Shown here: one piece after another, positions 21,190 to 33,042 of the stretch
How the letters are laid out: each line of letters begins with the position of its first letter
How positions within the stretch are numbered: position 1 is the stretch's first letter
NCBI GenBank assembly: GCA_013407085.1
Contig: JACCGJ010015422.1
Location: forward strand, 1-64,000
DNA length: 64,000 nucleotides
From: Atriophallophorus winterbourni
Lineage: Eukaryota; Platyhelminthes; Trematoda; Plagiorchiida; Microphallidae
Reading direction: 5' to 3'
The notes under the pieces: model-generated
The model's database searches: none
What the model was told of the DNA's origin: nothing
Seen by the model: only the letters and a program-made list of their open reading frames with translations
Position numbers and translations under genes: made by a program

Positions 21190-22690
21190 TTGACAATTTC
21201 TCTCGAGGCTCCAACTCAGTCAGATCTACAATTTACTCCGGAGCCTTAAGCACTACATGACATCAGATCCGGATGCCTTGGTACCATCATTGTTCAAGGA
21301 TTGTGGTTGGCACTTGTTTGCGAACTTCATACACTGTTCGCCCGGACATGGGATGAGTAAAGCGTTCCGATCTTTCGAAAAAATCAGTAATTGCTCCGAT
21401 TTTCAATAAGAGACAGCGTGAAATAATCGAGGTATCAGTCGCATCATAATTCAAATAATTCATCACTTGTGTGTCAAACGGGAAGAACGTTCTTGAGGAA
21501 GTTATTGGGTTCCGTGCGTTCGAGATTGTATAGATAATATATAACACTCTGTCAGTTACTTACCAAATGCCATACGTTTCATGGCCAACTATCGTGGTAT
21601 ACCTTGACGTCCGAGCGGCATAAGATTCTACTTATCTGTCTAGACATGGAGAGTTTGAGGTGTATTTTTCGATCTCGAATACATTATGTCGTTGACCTCG
21701 AGTGGGGTCCGACCTTGGGACATTTTTCATCCTCGTTTGGTATCTCCAGCGGGGTTTAAGGTGAGGCTGCTCTATCTCGCCGTTCTATTTTAACGTTGCG
21801 CTCGACGATGTCCTAAGGAAAGCTTTAGCTGGTGTGATGAGTGTCGGAGTTGAACTTGTGCCAGTGAGATTGCCACATACCTAGAGCTGGCGGATGGCAT
21901 CCCACTTCTGTGCGAGGACCCTCATTTAAAGCAACAAGCCCTGGAACCCCTGACATTTGAAGATTTAAGATATGGCATTTGCTTTGCACATAACAAGTGT
22001 GAAGCACCTAACCAGTACTGGACCGGGTCTCTTCAAAAGCTAACAGAATGTGGTGTCAACCTAGAACTGGTCGACAGCTGCTTTTACCACGGCAGTTATA
22101 TCTCTGCTGGTGGTTCTCTGGAGGAGGAGATCTAAATGTGTGTGCACGAAGCAGGTTGTGATAACCTCCATTTATGGCGTCGTCGTGATGTTCCACTCCA
22201 TACTAAAGGTTGATTGGACAACGGGGTCGTGGATGCCACACTTCTTTGTGGTTGCGAAACCGGGTCTATTTTAGTGGATCGCGTTCAGCGGTTTTTTGTG
22301 TTTATCACACGTTGTCTTCGTTGGATTGCTCTCATTCGACGAAAGCATAGCGTTGGTAAAATAGATATATGTATGCGGGTTTTGGGACTAATAAGCCATG
22401 GAATAAGATAAATACTGATGCTACCTCGTTTGCAATGGTTGACAAACGTTCTAAGAATACCTCGTCACCACCTACCACACCGCTTCTTATCGGTCTAGCC
22501 TGGTAGAAACGCCATGACATGGCGCGTCGTGGCACTAGGCTCAGCGGGACATAATCGTTTGTCTGTCTGGGGTCCAAAATATCTACCTAATAGTTGATTG
22601 GAAACCTAACGCGATATGGCTACAAACCGAAATCAGTTACCCCAACGTATTCATTGTCTCAAGTTTTTATCCTATATCATTTTATAAAAA
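21190..22690 (+). mobile_element. Old LINE relic, copy 1
   Basis: Plus strand, many stops. PTIVVYLDVRAA (palm motif A), FNVALDDVL, VGVELVP, ELADGIPLLCED (motif C region, catalytic Asp pair lost), then LLCGCETGSILVDRVQRF and FITRCLRWIALIRRKHSVGK, typical of trematode LINE C-termini. It ends near a T/A-rich tract at 22660-22700. Confidence 0.65.
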
Positions 22691-23009
22691 AATACTAAAA
22701 ATCACGCATTCACATGCAGTGAACTTGCAAATGTATACCGCTTTCTACAAATTTTGCTTGCCCGTTTTATATTTCGCATCGGTTTATCTTCCGTTTCCTG
22801 TTTCATATTACTGGGAACTTTGTACGGCACCAGAGACGTGCTAGCTGACACTATTACGCGTGCACAATCCCACACGTGGACCAGGCTCAAACGCAGCCAG
22901 AACATTGAACAATTCGTGGTTGTTGTTGTTGTTAGCCTCCTTCGGTCGTCGTCGACCATGGATGTACATCACAATAGCATGAATGTTCATGTTCTACAGC
23001 TTTTGGAAT

Positions 23010-25110
23010 GACTAAACAGTCCGATTCGGGAGGAACAATCTCTCCCACAGTGCTGGCAACGAAAGTCAGAACTCGGTTGTATTGCATCAGTTGCACGCCG
23101 ACGACGTGATCTGCGTTCAGCAGCCAAGAGCTGTATCTGCTCCTCCCCAACTTGCAGTTGATGCTTTACACAATGCCTCCAATGTGAGCGGTCAAGAGCA
23201 AGTTCTTCCTATCTGGCCGGGTCAATGCTAAGAGCTCTCATATCTCTTTTGCAAACGTCTTTGTACCGCAAGTGCGGTCTGCCCAATGGTTGACTTTCTG
23301 ATTTCAATTCACCATATAGTAGATCTTTCGGAATACGACTATTTTACATTCTATAGACATGATCAAGCCACCGCATGCGGCGCTGTCGCAATAGGGTGAA
23401 CATGCTATGTAGACCAGGTTTTGAAATCACTTCAGCATTAGTCACTCTGTCCATCCACTATATGTTCAAGATACGACGGATGCTTCGTAGATGGAAAGCA
23501 TTCAGCTTCCGTTCGTGTCTTGCGTGGGTGGTCCAGGTTTCACTGCGGTGAAGTAAAGGATTCAGTACGCACGCGCTGTATAACATCATATTTGTCTTTG
23601 CAGTCAGCTTGCGGTTACCCCAAACACGAGAGTTCAATCGGGACAGAATGACAGCTGCTCTGACAATCCGCTTATCAATCTACGTGTCTAGCGAGAGGTT
23701 ATCCGCAATGGTTGAACCAAGATATGTGAAATGATGTACTGGTTCAAGCTGACAGTTTCCAAAAGTGATGATTGGTGGCGATATAGTCCCTTGACCAAGG
23801 ACTTTGGTCTTGCGCATGCTGATTTTTACCTCAAAGTCTTTGCATGCCTACGAAAAACAGTCCATTAGCGACTGGAGGTGCTTTTGGGAGTGAGCAATAA
23901 AGGCTGCATCGTCGGCAAACAGCAATCCACGGAGTAGCACATTTCGTACCTTGGTTTGTACTCTCAAGCGGTTCAGGTTGAAAAGGTTGCCATCACTTTG
24001 CATGCGTAGGTAAATGCCTTCCTGAGAGCATGCTTCAGAAGCAGAGTAAAGAAAATGACGATCAGCGTGGGAGCAAGAACACACCCCTGTTTGACGCCTC
24101 GGCGAATTTCTAAGGCTTTTGAGCTGAAACCGTTAAAATGGACTGAGCCCTTCATACCTAAGTAAAACGAAATAACGAGCTTGAGCAGTCTTGGGGGGAA
24201 ACCTATCAAATCGAGCATTTTGAAAAGACCCTTACTGCTGACGTAGTCGAATGGCTTCGTTAAATAAATAAAAACAGCGTATAATGGCATACTTTTCTTG
24301 AAGTTGTCTCAGGGAGATTATCATGTCAACGGTTGATCTTCCCTTGCGGAAGCCACATTGAGATTCGGAGTAAATTCTATCAGCTAAAACTTACCGCCGG
24401 ATCTGTAAGACTTTTTAGCAAACAATTTGCCTACAACATTCAGAAGGGAGATTCCTCTGTAATTGTTGCAGTCGCCTCTATCTCCTTTATTCTTAAATAG
24501 CGTGATGATCTTTGTGTCTCGCATCTCTTGTGGGACACCCCCCTCCTGCCAGCACTGGAGAAGCAAATGGTGAAGGGGATGTAATAATGCTGCTCTATAG
24601 CATTGGATGAGCTCAGGTGGAATTCCGCCGTCGGCAGGGTCCTTCCCATTCGCTGAGCGTTCTATTGCGCTATTGAGCTCATCAAGAGTAGGGGAAGTAT
24701 CTAGATATTCAATAGTCGGCAACCACGCGACATTTTCAAGTACATGTGGTAAAACCGTACTGTCTCTAGAGTAGAGAAAGGAGAATAGCTCTACCCATCT
24801 TTCCATCTTCTGAGTTGTGTTCACAATCGGGTCACCAGATGCAGACTTAATGGGAGCCGTTTTAAGTTTGTTTGGGCCAATGGCTCTCTTGATCCCATCA
24901 TACATACCGTGAAAATTACCGGTATCCGCAGCTTTTTGGATACTAAGGCTAATTTCTATCCAATAGTCATTTGCACATCGCCTTGCAATCTGTTGGACCT
25001 TATTTCTAGCTGCTCCTAAAAGTCGTAATTTTTCATCTGTTGGCATACCTTTGAATCAAGAATCAAGATTTTATGGTGATAAAAAGCTAATGCTTTACAC
25101 GTACCATTGG
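23010..25110 (-). mobile_element. Non-LTR retrotransposon (LINE), degenerate, copy 1
   Basis: Minus-strand reverse transcriptase with frameshifts. 24384-25046 encodes 220 residues with MRDTKIITLFKNKGDRGDCN and NYRGISLLNVVGKLFA. 23973-24290 carries IYLTKPFDYVSSKG and RRGVKQGCVLAPTL. 23848-24084 carries the catalytic LLFADDAAF. Downstream at 23010-23600 lies the usual LINE C-terminus (ILN.WMDRVTNAEV, RRMRWLDHVYRM) and a zinc-finger-like end with C..CGRDCSSRIGLFSH. A 5' endonuclease is not seen, so the element is probably 5'-truncated. Clade not assigned. Confidence 0.85.
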
Positions 25111-25179
25111 ATGACAACTATTGCAAAAAGAAAAGTTTAATCAAAATCACATTGTTAATATTTTTCTGGGTTCATTTTG

Positions 25180-26250
25180 CTTCAATACACCGGGCCAAAT
25201 TCAGAATTTTGTTTGACATATGCATCCAATTTCGATTTGAAAACATCAATTGTCGTTCTATTCACAACATCTTGCGGTAGCGCATTTCATAGAAAGCAGA
25301 TACCCACAGAGGAGAAATAGCGACGACCATAAAGTCTTGAGTGCGGTATTTCGAGGCAGCACAAGTGACTGCGTGTATTTCAAGGGGAGTTTACTTTTAT
25401 TAGTTCGCTAAGCGGATGGTTTCCGATCCGCAGTATCTTGTAAGCCAGAATCAGGTCGATCCTCATTCGTCTTCGTGTAAAATCACGCAAACCAAGGATG
25501 GCCATTCGCTCTTAATACGGGACCCGCTGCATCCCTTCAACTAACTTTGTAGCTTTGTGGTATATTCGATCCAGGATCTCGATGTCTTTACGCAACCACG
25601 GTGTCCAGGCTGGGATCATATAATCCATCGTTGGATGGATGTACGTATTTAAAATACGAGGAATGTTTTTGGGAGAGAACCGTCCGAAAATTCTTCTCAG
25701 TATTCCTAATATACCACACGCCCGATTAAACACATTTCTACAATGCATATTCGGTTTCAGGTTATTAGTAATCCAAATTTCGAGGTTCGTTTCAGCGGTG
25801 GTCCAATTTAGGATATTATGTATATTCGAAGTTACGGTGAAGCCGTAACTTATGACATTTACGTAGGCTGAAAGGCATTCGATTCTCTAGAGGCCAGCGA
25901 TACAGAGCATCCAAGTCGTTTTGCAGCATTAAACAATCTTCATTAGATCGGATTTGCTTCCATATTTCAATGTCATCTGCAAAAACAACGAGCTTGCATC
26001 GCACCATTTCAGTTATATCATTTATATATAAGAGGAAAAGAATAGGTCCGAGCACTGAACCTTGAGGCACCCCGCTCGTGGCATCGATAATTTTCGACAA
26101 TACTCCGTCAATGCAACTCGCACGTGCCGATCGGTCAGATACTCTGTTAGCCACGATAGTCAGTTACCTGTTATTCCATATCTCACTAGCTTTTGCAGAA
26201 GCAGGCTGTGGTCGTCCTTGTCAAAAGCCTTTTAAATATCAATATAACAA
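25180..26250 (-). mobile_element. Second LINE type, 3' half, degenerate
   Basis: 25816-26154 encodes GVPQGSVLGPILFLLYINDI and VVFADDIEIW, the reverse transcriptase core of CR1/Jockey-type elements. 25512-25748 encodes the following region (YIHPTMDYMIPAWTPWLRKD). 25180-25510 carries the decayed C-terminus (FKSKLDAYV-like). It directly abuts the previous LINE, same strand. Confidence 0.75.
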
Positions 26251-27129
26251 GCATGAACCTCAAGAATGCTTACCGTTTCTCATCCAACACAGCAGTCATC
26301 TCAGAAGCTTTTCTTTAAACCAGTCGCTCGTTCGAGCTTTCTTCGGACCGAAAGTAGAAAGTGCGACTCGGCATAAGCAGCTTTTTATCGATTCGAGGTA
26401 CTTTCTAGGTTAATACCCCGATTGACAATTCAGAGTTTATCCGGATTTGTTAACTTTTAACGATATAATATTACCATACATATCACTATTAAAGGTGTGG
26501 CTCACGGCTAAACTAGGTTGTTCCAACTTGATTGTTCACGTGTTGTGGCTTTTCATTCAGAATGATTGATTAATCTTGGTAGGACGCGTGCCATTTAACA
26601 CCAGAAAGCATTTCCAGTTGTTTTTTACTTCACACTCATATTTGCTGCACGATTGTTTTGCATCATTATGTGCTATTTGTTCAACAGCCCAATAAAACGT
26701 ATCTGCATCTTATGAAGAATCATTTGATAACACCGCATCGGCACTCGGATGTAATGAACGGCTGTCAAGATGATTTTGAATGTGTGTACGTTTACGTTTG
26801 CATCATGTCATATTGTGTGTGAAATTTCAATACTTGTATTTTGAATCAATATTAAGAATTTACGAGCACCGATCTATCAAATGAAAGCTGATAAGATAAC
26901 TGTTGATATATGAACGAATATGCACGGAAAAGCATCCGGCCATTCTACATTGGTATGTAATCTTCATTTTTGATGGAGCTGCCGCATTTGTTTGTATTTT
27001 TGTATATCCCATTTTTAAGATTATATCCTAAACAGACTTTATGCAGCCAACATTTTAGAAATAAACTCCAATTAGGATGAAAACGATGCTTATTTGCATG
27101 CATTTTCATCTCGCACACCAAACGATCTG

Positions 27130-27310
27130 TTTGCAGTCATCATCATGATCCGCATGCCTTGAAACTAGTGATCAACAGGTTGGACGTGCCAACATTATAC
27201 AACGGTTGCTTACAAGCTCAATTTGTTTACCCTTCATCCACTGTTTTAAGTCATGTGGATCCTTATCCTACTGTCATGAGCTTAACCACATCTACATGTA
27301 CTTGAGGTAG
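27130..27310 (+). repeat. Fragment of the type A hammerhead-bearing repeat
   Basis: Shares 'gccttgaaac', a 'gatgccaac'-like segment, 'ttacaagctcaa' and 'ccactgtttcaag'-like sequence with 14870-14960 and 53560-53640. The ribozyme core itself is no longer readable. Confidence 0.35.
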
Positions 27311-27476
27311 AAGAAGAACAAAGCTTTATCCGAGAATTTTCGAAATGTCAGCCATGGACTAGTGTTAATATACAACGAATATTGCACAACTTGAACATAA
27401 AAAACTTTCAATGATATCCTCGAACAGCGGGTGAGAATTGTCATTTAGGATAGTATTCATGAGCCGATCGCCGACC

Positions 27477-27541
27477 GATATATATATAGATATAATATAT
27501 ATATCAATATATATATATATATATTATATATATATATATAT
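27477..27541 (+). repeat. (TA)n microsatellite
   Basis: Interrupted TA/ATATAG tract. Confidence 0.85.
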
Positions 27542-27844
27542 GTGTATTAGTAGTTCACCGCTTTTGCTGCAAGCCATGTTCGTGTTCGCCTCTTCGTTTT
27601 TATTTGGGTGTGTCCCTCCTGAGTTATTTTGAATAGATTCTTAGTCCAATGATTTGTAGTTACTAAATAGCAATTTTATTATAAATTTCAACTGATCCGT
27701 TCGTTTTCGGTACTTGAGTTGTTCTACTAACTTTTAGAGCTCAGAACTCAGAAAATTGTATGGTAGAATAAGCAGTGAGATTAACAATAACCATAGCATG
27801 ATAAGGAATATGGAATACATAATAAATATAAAATATCTCAAAAA

Positions 27845-28335
27845 TTAATAGGGACAGTCACATACTGCATGGTTCGTCATAAACGCATCGAGTTTGGAAG
27901 CGAAAACCTCAACAGATTCTGAGCGTGTGATTTCTTGATGCAAATAGTTTGAAGTGAAACAAATTCTTACCGAGAAAATATTGCGACGAATATCCCATCG
28001 AGAATGCGGAATGCTTAAATCCTTTGAATGTGTTCGTGTTCGAGTAAGGCCATTGGGATTAAGCAAGTGTTTAAGGGGATGGTTTTCATTATGCAGGATT
28101 TTGAATGTCAACCTGAAGTCACTACGTATCTGTCGTTGGGTAAAATCGTGTAGGTTCGGTTTTAACATTCGCTCTGTCAAAGGCAAATTTCTGTACCGTG
28201 AGACCAACTTTGTAGAACGATGATATATCCTTCCTCAGCCATGGTGCCCAGGCTTGGATGGAATATTCCATAACGGGACGTATATACGTATTAATTACTC
28301 GGTGTTCATTTTTAAACTTTATTGTAAATAACAAT
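27845..28335 (-). mobile_element. C-terminal fragment of the second LINE type
   Basis: 28122-28334 encodes INTYIRPVMEYSIQAWAPWL and 27845-28207 the C-terminal domain ending VFASKLDAFMTNH. This is the same family as 25180-26250 but a separate copy, joined by a frameshift. Confidence 0.7.
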
Positions 28336-28714
28336 TACCCTTCTGTTACACACAGTGCGTAGTAAATGATCGAATTACCTTCAAGTCGCTGGTGTATACG
28401 GGATTTTCATCCCTTGAGTAATCACTGGCAGTAGATCCTTTATTGCTAAATCGATTTGTGCCTGGCTATGTTTTTATTCCCGCAGAAAGAACCTTGTGTG
28501 ACATTACTACTCCCCCAACGATCTTCAAAGTGATTGTTGGTTTCACTCGATTATCCGGGAACTTGTAGACAGCTAGCAAGTTGATAACTCAAATCCCTGA
28601 TTGAACCGCGCCCTGTTTCGTGATTAATGAGTACTCTTTACTCGCGAGACACCTAACTACCGGGTACGTTTATGCTAATTATCCAATCAGTATTTTCACG
28701 AAGCTGATCGAATT

Positions 28715-29346
28715 ACCTTATGTTAAATCTGGGTTGAGTATGACGTTTGATGCTCTGAGTTTGCTAATGGCCTCTGAGCAACAGCTGTTCTTATATAACG
28801 GGGAATACGTGAATTGCAAAGTGGTTAGCGACCGAAGCTCACACCTAAAATATATATTTGGTCCGCTGTGACAGCGATTGTGACGTCTAACTTTTAATCT
28901 GTCGATCAGCTTTGATGCCAACTGTGGCTGCAGGTTTCTGCAATGGTACTTCACGTGGATCGATAATATCCATATGTTCAAAAATATAATAGTAATAGTT
29001 GGGCAATAACTTCGAAGGCCTAGCTCCATGTCCAGTAGATGAAAGCCTGGCACTTACACCGCTTTGTGTTCACCTTGTAAGTCGCAAATACTTGATGAAG
29101 AAAAATGTTGAAAACAAGTATTTGACTAACCCAGATGTTGATATTAACTTGCAAATGAAGAAACCAATGTTTACTCAAAAAGAGCCTTGCATCTGTTATA
29201 AAGCCATTAAACGAATAGCTGATCCAGGTTTTACCTATACGTATTTGAATAGCAAGGCTTGATTCATTTTGAATGCGGCCGCGATGAGGTTGGTTGTATA
29301 GATTTTCCTGCGTAATATCACGAATATTTTCCCAGTCAATATTCAC
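28715..29346 (-). mobile_element. Possible Penelope-like element fragments
   Basis: Minus strand 29245-29346 reads NIDWENIRDITQENLYNQ followed by IQNESSLAI, resembling the end of GIY-YIG domains of Penelope-like elements (IDW.N..V...E..Y..R...ES..I). Minus strand near 28720-28770 reads SEAISKLRASNVILNPDL, resembling the segment before their reverse transcriptase. A type A hammerhead relic lies 150 bp away on the same strand. Weak. Confidence 0.3.
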
Positions 29347-29500
29347 GGCATACCAAACAGCGTATCATATTAAGCCCAACATTATCGACGTAAGTCATAA
29401 TATTTTAAATTAATTTGGCGTTGACCTTGAGATTTTTTTCCGTTACATAACGAGGCTATTTAACCAAAATATTCATTTGCATGCTTTTCCGTCATTCACA

Positions 29501-29542
29501 CCCCACGACCGGTTTCGTGCTGTTTGCACTTATCAGGTAGGG
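29501..29542 (-). ncRNA. Hammerhead relic, type A, single core mutation
   Basis: On the minus strand: helix I CCCTAC/GTGGGG (six pairs with one wobble), core CTGATAA, perfect helix II GTGC/GCAC with loop AAACA, GAAA, CCGG and GTC. Only G8 of the core is changed (to A); G8 is the catalytic general acid in hammerheads, so self-cleavage should be lost. Confidence 0.6.
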
Positions 29543-29697
29543 ACAGTAAGATCAGGATCAGCATGCGCTATTCAACCATTTTGTTATAACAGTTTACCGT
29601 CCCTATATTTTTAACACGTAAGATTTTTCGCATGTTATGTCATGATAAGATCTTCTAAAGAATACGTTTCAACGCTAGTTACAGATTATTGATTTTT

Positions 29698-29722
29698 AAT
29701 ATTATATATATATATATATATA
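29698..29722 (+). repeat. (TA)n microsatellite
   Basis: About 12 TA units near the hammerhead relic at 29501. Confidence 0.8.
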
Positions 29723-30084
29723 TTCATTTTTTATCAGATCGTTTCGAGTGATTTTCCGTTATCAATCGATCGAAAGCAGGCGTCTCTTTTCGGATCGAAT
29801 GTCAATCATTTTTACCCATCAATTCGAATCCATCCGTCCAGTGCAAGCACAGCTAGATAAATACCTCAGTGTAAACAAATCACATGAACTCGCAGCTAAT
29901 GGTTGAACCATTCCGCGGTAAAACGCCAAGTCCATCTCTGTTCAAGAACAGCACCGATCAATTTCTCTGGTTCGCCAAAGACGACTGCTTTGAGAAACGA
30001 AACCACTTCCCAAGATACCCGAGGCGTTGGTAGTTATGCCGGTTCAAGAAAGAGCTTAAATGGAACTTTTGTACTCCTGCTCTA

Positions 30085-30112
30085 AATATAATTGTATTGT
30101 ATTGTATTGTAC
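30085..30112 (+). repeat. (ATTGT)n tail, probable 3' end of an unidentified retroelement
   Basis: TAATTGTATTGTATTGTATT after about 300 bp of unclassified sequence. Short pentamer tails of this kind end many LINEs. Confidence 0.4.
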
Positions 30113-30261
30113 AGGTGAATTTTGGCGTTAGCCATATAGAACAAGATTTTCGTGTAATTAAGCTATATTGCATCATTTTAATTTACAAGTTGTGCCAAGA
30201 AGGAAATTTGCATTCGTCATTGCTACTTTTTGCATTTTCCTAATGAACTATCACCGGAGAT

Positions 30262-30489
30262 GGTATGAAAGCACAAGCCTGATCCAGGCAAAGTGCCGCA
30301 CAGACAGAGACTGCACGTGGGCGATATTACTGTCAGGTTGCCCAGGGCTAGACAGATATGAGGAAGAAAAAAGAATAGGAAATGGTAGTGAGACTACAGC
30401 CTGTTTCAGCATGCAGCTCACTACTAGTGGCCAATCAATTTAGCACGGTGTTAGCCGCACAGCACAGAAGTACTGCACGATTGCACATG
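30262..30489 (-). mobile_element. Fluke SINE, full length with target-site duplication
   Basis: 228 bp between 13 bp direct repeats TATCACCGGAGAT (30249-30261 and 30490-30502). Same family as 32798-33029. Confidence 0.8.
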
Positions 30490-31199
30490 TATCACCGGAG
30501 ATCCACGAATGTTCCACCCATTCAGCCTTATGGCTACAACGAAAACTATAACGATAACTTTGCTATTATCTAGAGGGAACTTTGATCTTTATCATTGGCC
30601 GGGCCAATTTCAAAAGCGTTTCACTGTGCATTTCATTGCAAATTTTCTAATAAGCGCTCCATACATGCTAAATCTCACGTTGGAAGAGGTTTGAACGTCC
30701 CCAAAGTTTGTCGTTTCCATACGGTTGACCGTTGGATACGGACCTTTTTGCGTTTCTCAGTTTCCTGCGAAACCGAAGATTAAACTCTTGCTGATTTCTT
30801 TTCTTGATTCGCTTTAGCGATAAAAAATTACCGATCAATATCATGTTTTGTTAACGTGCATTTATGGTTAAAGACTTTTAATTAGTATACGACTGTTTCA
30901 AGGCTCATTGAATCTAAACTCGCTGTCTTCACTGGATGATGTCTAATCACCAAAAACCGGTTGTGGTTTGTCACTGCAAGGTATTTGAGCAATACAATCA
31001 TTTAGTCTCGCAAGTATTATCACATACATACAGTAATATCGAAAGCGGTGTCTTGAGGCATATATGGTCTCATTTTCTTAACACTGGTGAACAGATTTTA
31101 GACTCAATCCATTCTGGCAGTCGTGTTTAATGTAATTCAGAAATTCTTCACGCTATAAAACACAATCACCTTAACATAAACCGCGGAATGAAAAATGCA

Positions 31200-31330
31200 T
31201 TACGGCATTTGGTTATTCCGCTTGCCTGCTTTCCCTTTTCCACGCGCTTGCTTATCTGCATTTCCTGCTTCATATTGCTTGGCACTTTGTCTGGCTCCAG
31301 ACTTGTGCTTCATGATGGTGATGATGAAAG
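31200..31330 (+). repeat. Interspersed repeat C
   Basis: GCATTTCCTGCTTCATATTG and GGCACTTTGTCTGGCTCCAG. Related to 22755-22870 and 61322-61440 (TTTCCTGTTTCATATTACTG). Confidence 0.5.
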
Positions 31331-31389
31331 TCCCACTATATTTCACAGCGCTCTATAGAAATTCTTCACCAGCGACGCCAAATACCTCA

Positions 31390-31710
31390 TGATCCTGGAC
31401 ACAAAGCAGAGTGTAGACGCGCAAGTAATGAAATTAAACGGAGCTTAAGACTAGACATAGAAAAGTGGGGGCTAAATAAGGTCGAACAAATGGAAATCGC
31501 AAATAATGCGGGTAACGTGCGAAAACTCTTCCAACTTATTCGATCGACGGGGCCTACGAAAAAAGGAGTAAGTGAGACTATCACTGAAATAGACGGTACT
31601 CTTATCACTAATTTGAATCACCGCCTCTTACGCTATGCCGAACATTTTGAAGAACAATTCAGCTGGTCCTCATGCAACAGATTCATTCCATCATTTGAAG
31701 CAGTGTGATC
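31390..31710 (+). mobile_element. RTE-type LINE fragment upstream of the reverse transcriptase
   Basis: NAGNVRKLFQLIRSTGPTKK, ITEIDGTLITN and YAEHFEEQFSW are the linker typical of trematode RTE/SR2-type elements. The frame ends at 31706; sequence beyond switches to the opposite strand. Confidence 0.7.
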
Positions 31711-31714
31711 CTTG

Positions 31715-32230
31715 GGCTGTGACTTGACTGGACTTATTCCTGTGAACTCCTGTTGGAGCATAGGGCTGCAACAACGCCACTCCAGCAAACTCTGTCCTGG
31801 GCTGCTATCCTCAGCTGAGTCCATGTCATTCCGGCATCCTTCGCTTCACTCACGACTGATCTTCTCCACGATTGCTTGGGTCGTCCCACTTTCCTTTTAC
31901 CTTGTGGATTCCAGTTTAGTGCTTGCCTAGTGACGTTATCAGCTGGTTTGCGGAGTGTGTGACCTATCCACCCCCATTTTCTTTTCTTGATGTCCTGATC
32001 AACGGGGTTCTGGTTGGTTCTACGCCATAGGTTTGTGTTTGAGATCTTCTCAGGCCACCTGATGTTAAGAATGTGGCGCAAGCACTTGTTTGACAAATGT
32101 TTGTATCTTGTTGGTGATGTTGTGGGTAACCCGCCATGTTTCGGACCCGTAGAGGAGGACTGCTTTTACGTTGGTGTTAAAGATGCGGACTTTGCTGCGC
32201 TGGGACAAGGCCTTAGATTTCTTGGGCTGT
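31715..32230 (-). mobile_element. RTE-type LINE C-terminus in inverted orientation
   Basis: 31734-32096 (minus) encodes CLRHILNIRWPEKISN, KRKWGWIGHTLRKPADN and KRKVGRPKQSWRR, the C-terminal region of RTE-like elements. It sits between two plus-strand pieces of a related element. Confidence 0.75.
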
Positions 32231-32234
32231 AGAT

Positions 32235-32797
32235 TCTCCTAATTATTTAGAAATTAAAGCATGTATCGAATCCACGAAACGATTCAAAGCTGCTGGCCTT
32301 GATGTTCAAAGAAGGTGGCCAAGTCCTAATCAGCACATTAGGCGATCTGCTCCGTGAAGTGTGATTATCAGAACCCGTCCCTCAACTTTATGGAGTATCG
32401 ATTATCATACATATATTTGAAAAAAGTTGTGCAAAGCTCCTGCTCCAATCATTACGAGATTATTAGCATCCATATGTCTTCGAATATTAACATCGCATGA
32501 GGAATCACAGATCCGAGAGCAACAAGCTGGCTTCCGGCCTGGCCGAGGCTGTGTGGACCACATTTTTACTCTTAGAAAGCAGACGATAGCCATCTTTTAG
32601 ACTTTAAAGATGCATTTGATTCAGTCGATCGAAATGTCCTGTGTAACACCTTGCTGTGCAAAGGCGTTCTGCAAAAGTATGTCAACATATTACGTGCACG
32701 TTATGCTCACGCATCCGGATGCGTTAGGGTTTACAACGAACTCTCACCCAATTTCCACACGACAAGTCGCGTCCGGCAAGGATGTCCGATTTCTTCT
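32235..32797 (+). mobile_element. RTE-type LINE reverse transcriptase fragment
   Basis: LDFKDAFDSVDRNVLCNTLL (motif A), LRARYAHASGCVRVYNELS and TSRVRQGCPISS (motif B). It is cut at 32797 by a SINE with a 13 bp target-site duplication. Confidence 0.75.
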
Positions 32798-33029
32798 GTA
32801 TGATGTATGAAAGCACAAGCCTGATTCAGGCAAAGTACCGCACAGTCAGAGACTGCACGTGGGCTAAGATACTGTCAGGTTGCCCAGGCCTAGACAGATA
32901 TGAGGGGGTAAATAGAAATAGAAATGGTAGTGAGACTCCAGCGTGTACTCGCATGCAGCTCACTACCGTTGGCCAATCAATTTAGCACGATGTTAGCCGC
33001 ACAGCACAAAAATGCTGCACGATTGCACA
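32798..33029 (-). mobile_element. Fluke SINE, full length with target-site duplication
   Basis: 232 bp flanked by the 13 bp direct repeat TCCGATTTCTTCT (32785-32797 and 33030-33042). In sense orientation it starts TGTGCAATCGTGCAGCA, contains CCTGGGCAACCTGACAGTAT and GTGCGGCACTTTGCCT, and ends GCTTTCATAC-type. No clear tRNA A or B box. Confidence 0.8.
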
Positions 33030-33042
33030 TCCGATTTCTTCT

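Larger units (their letters stand above)
1..25455 (+). repeat. Left copy of large direct segmental duplication
   Basis: Collinear with about 38475-64000 in the same orientation, including WDR6 exons, SINEs, MULE remnant and LINEs. It starts at the window edge; the right limit is set only by the window end in the other copy. Differences are substitutions plus indels of 12 to about 260 bp. Confidence 0.95.
26250..27840. other. Intergenic sequence
   Basis: AT-rich, single-copy in the window. Holds only the (TA)n tract and the hammerhead-repeat fragment at 27130-27310. Confidence 0.5.
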
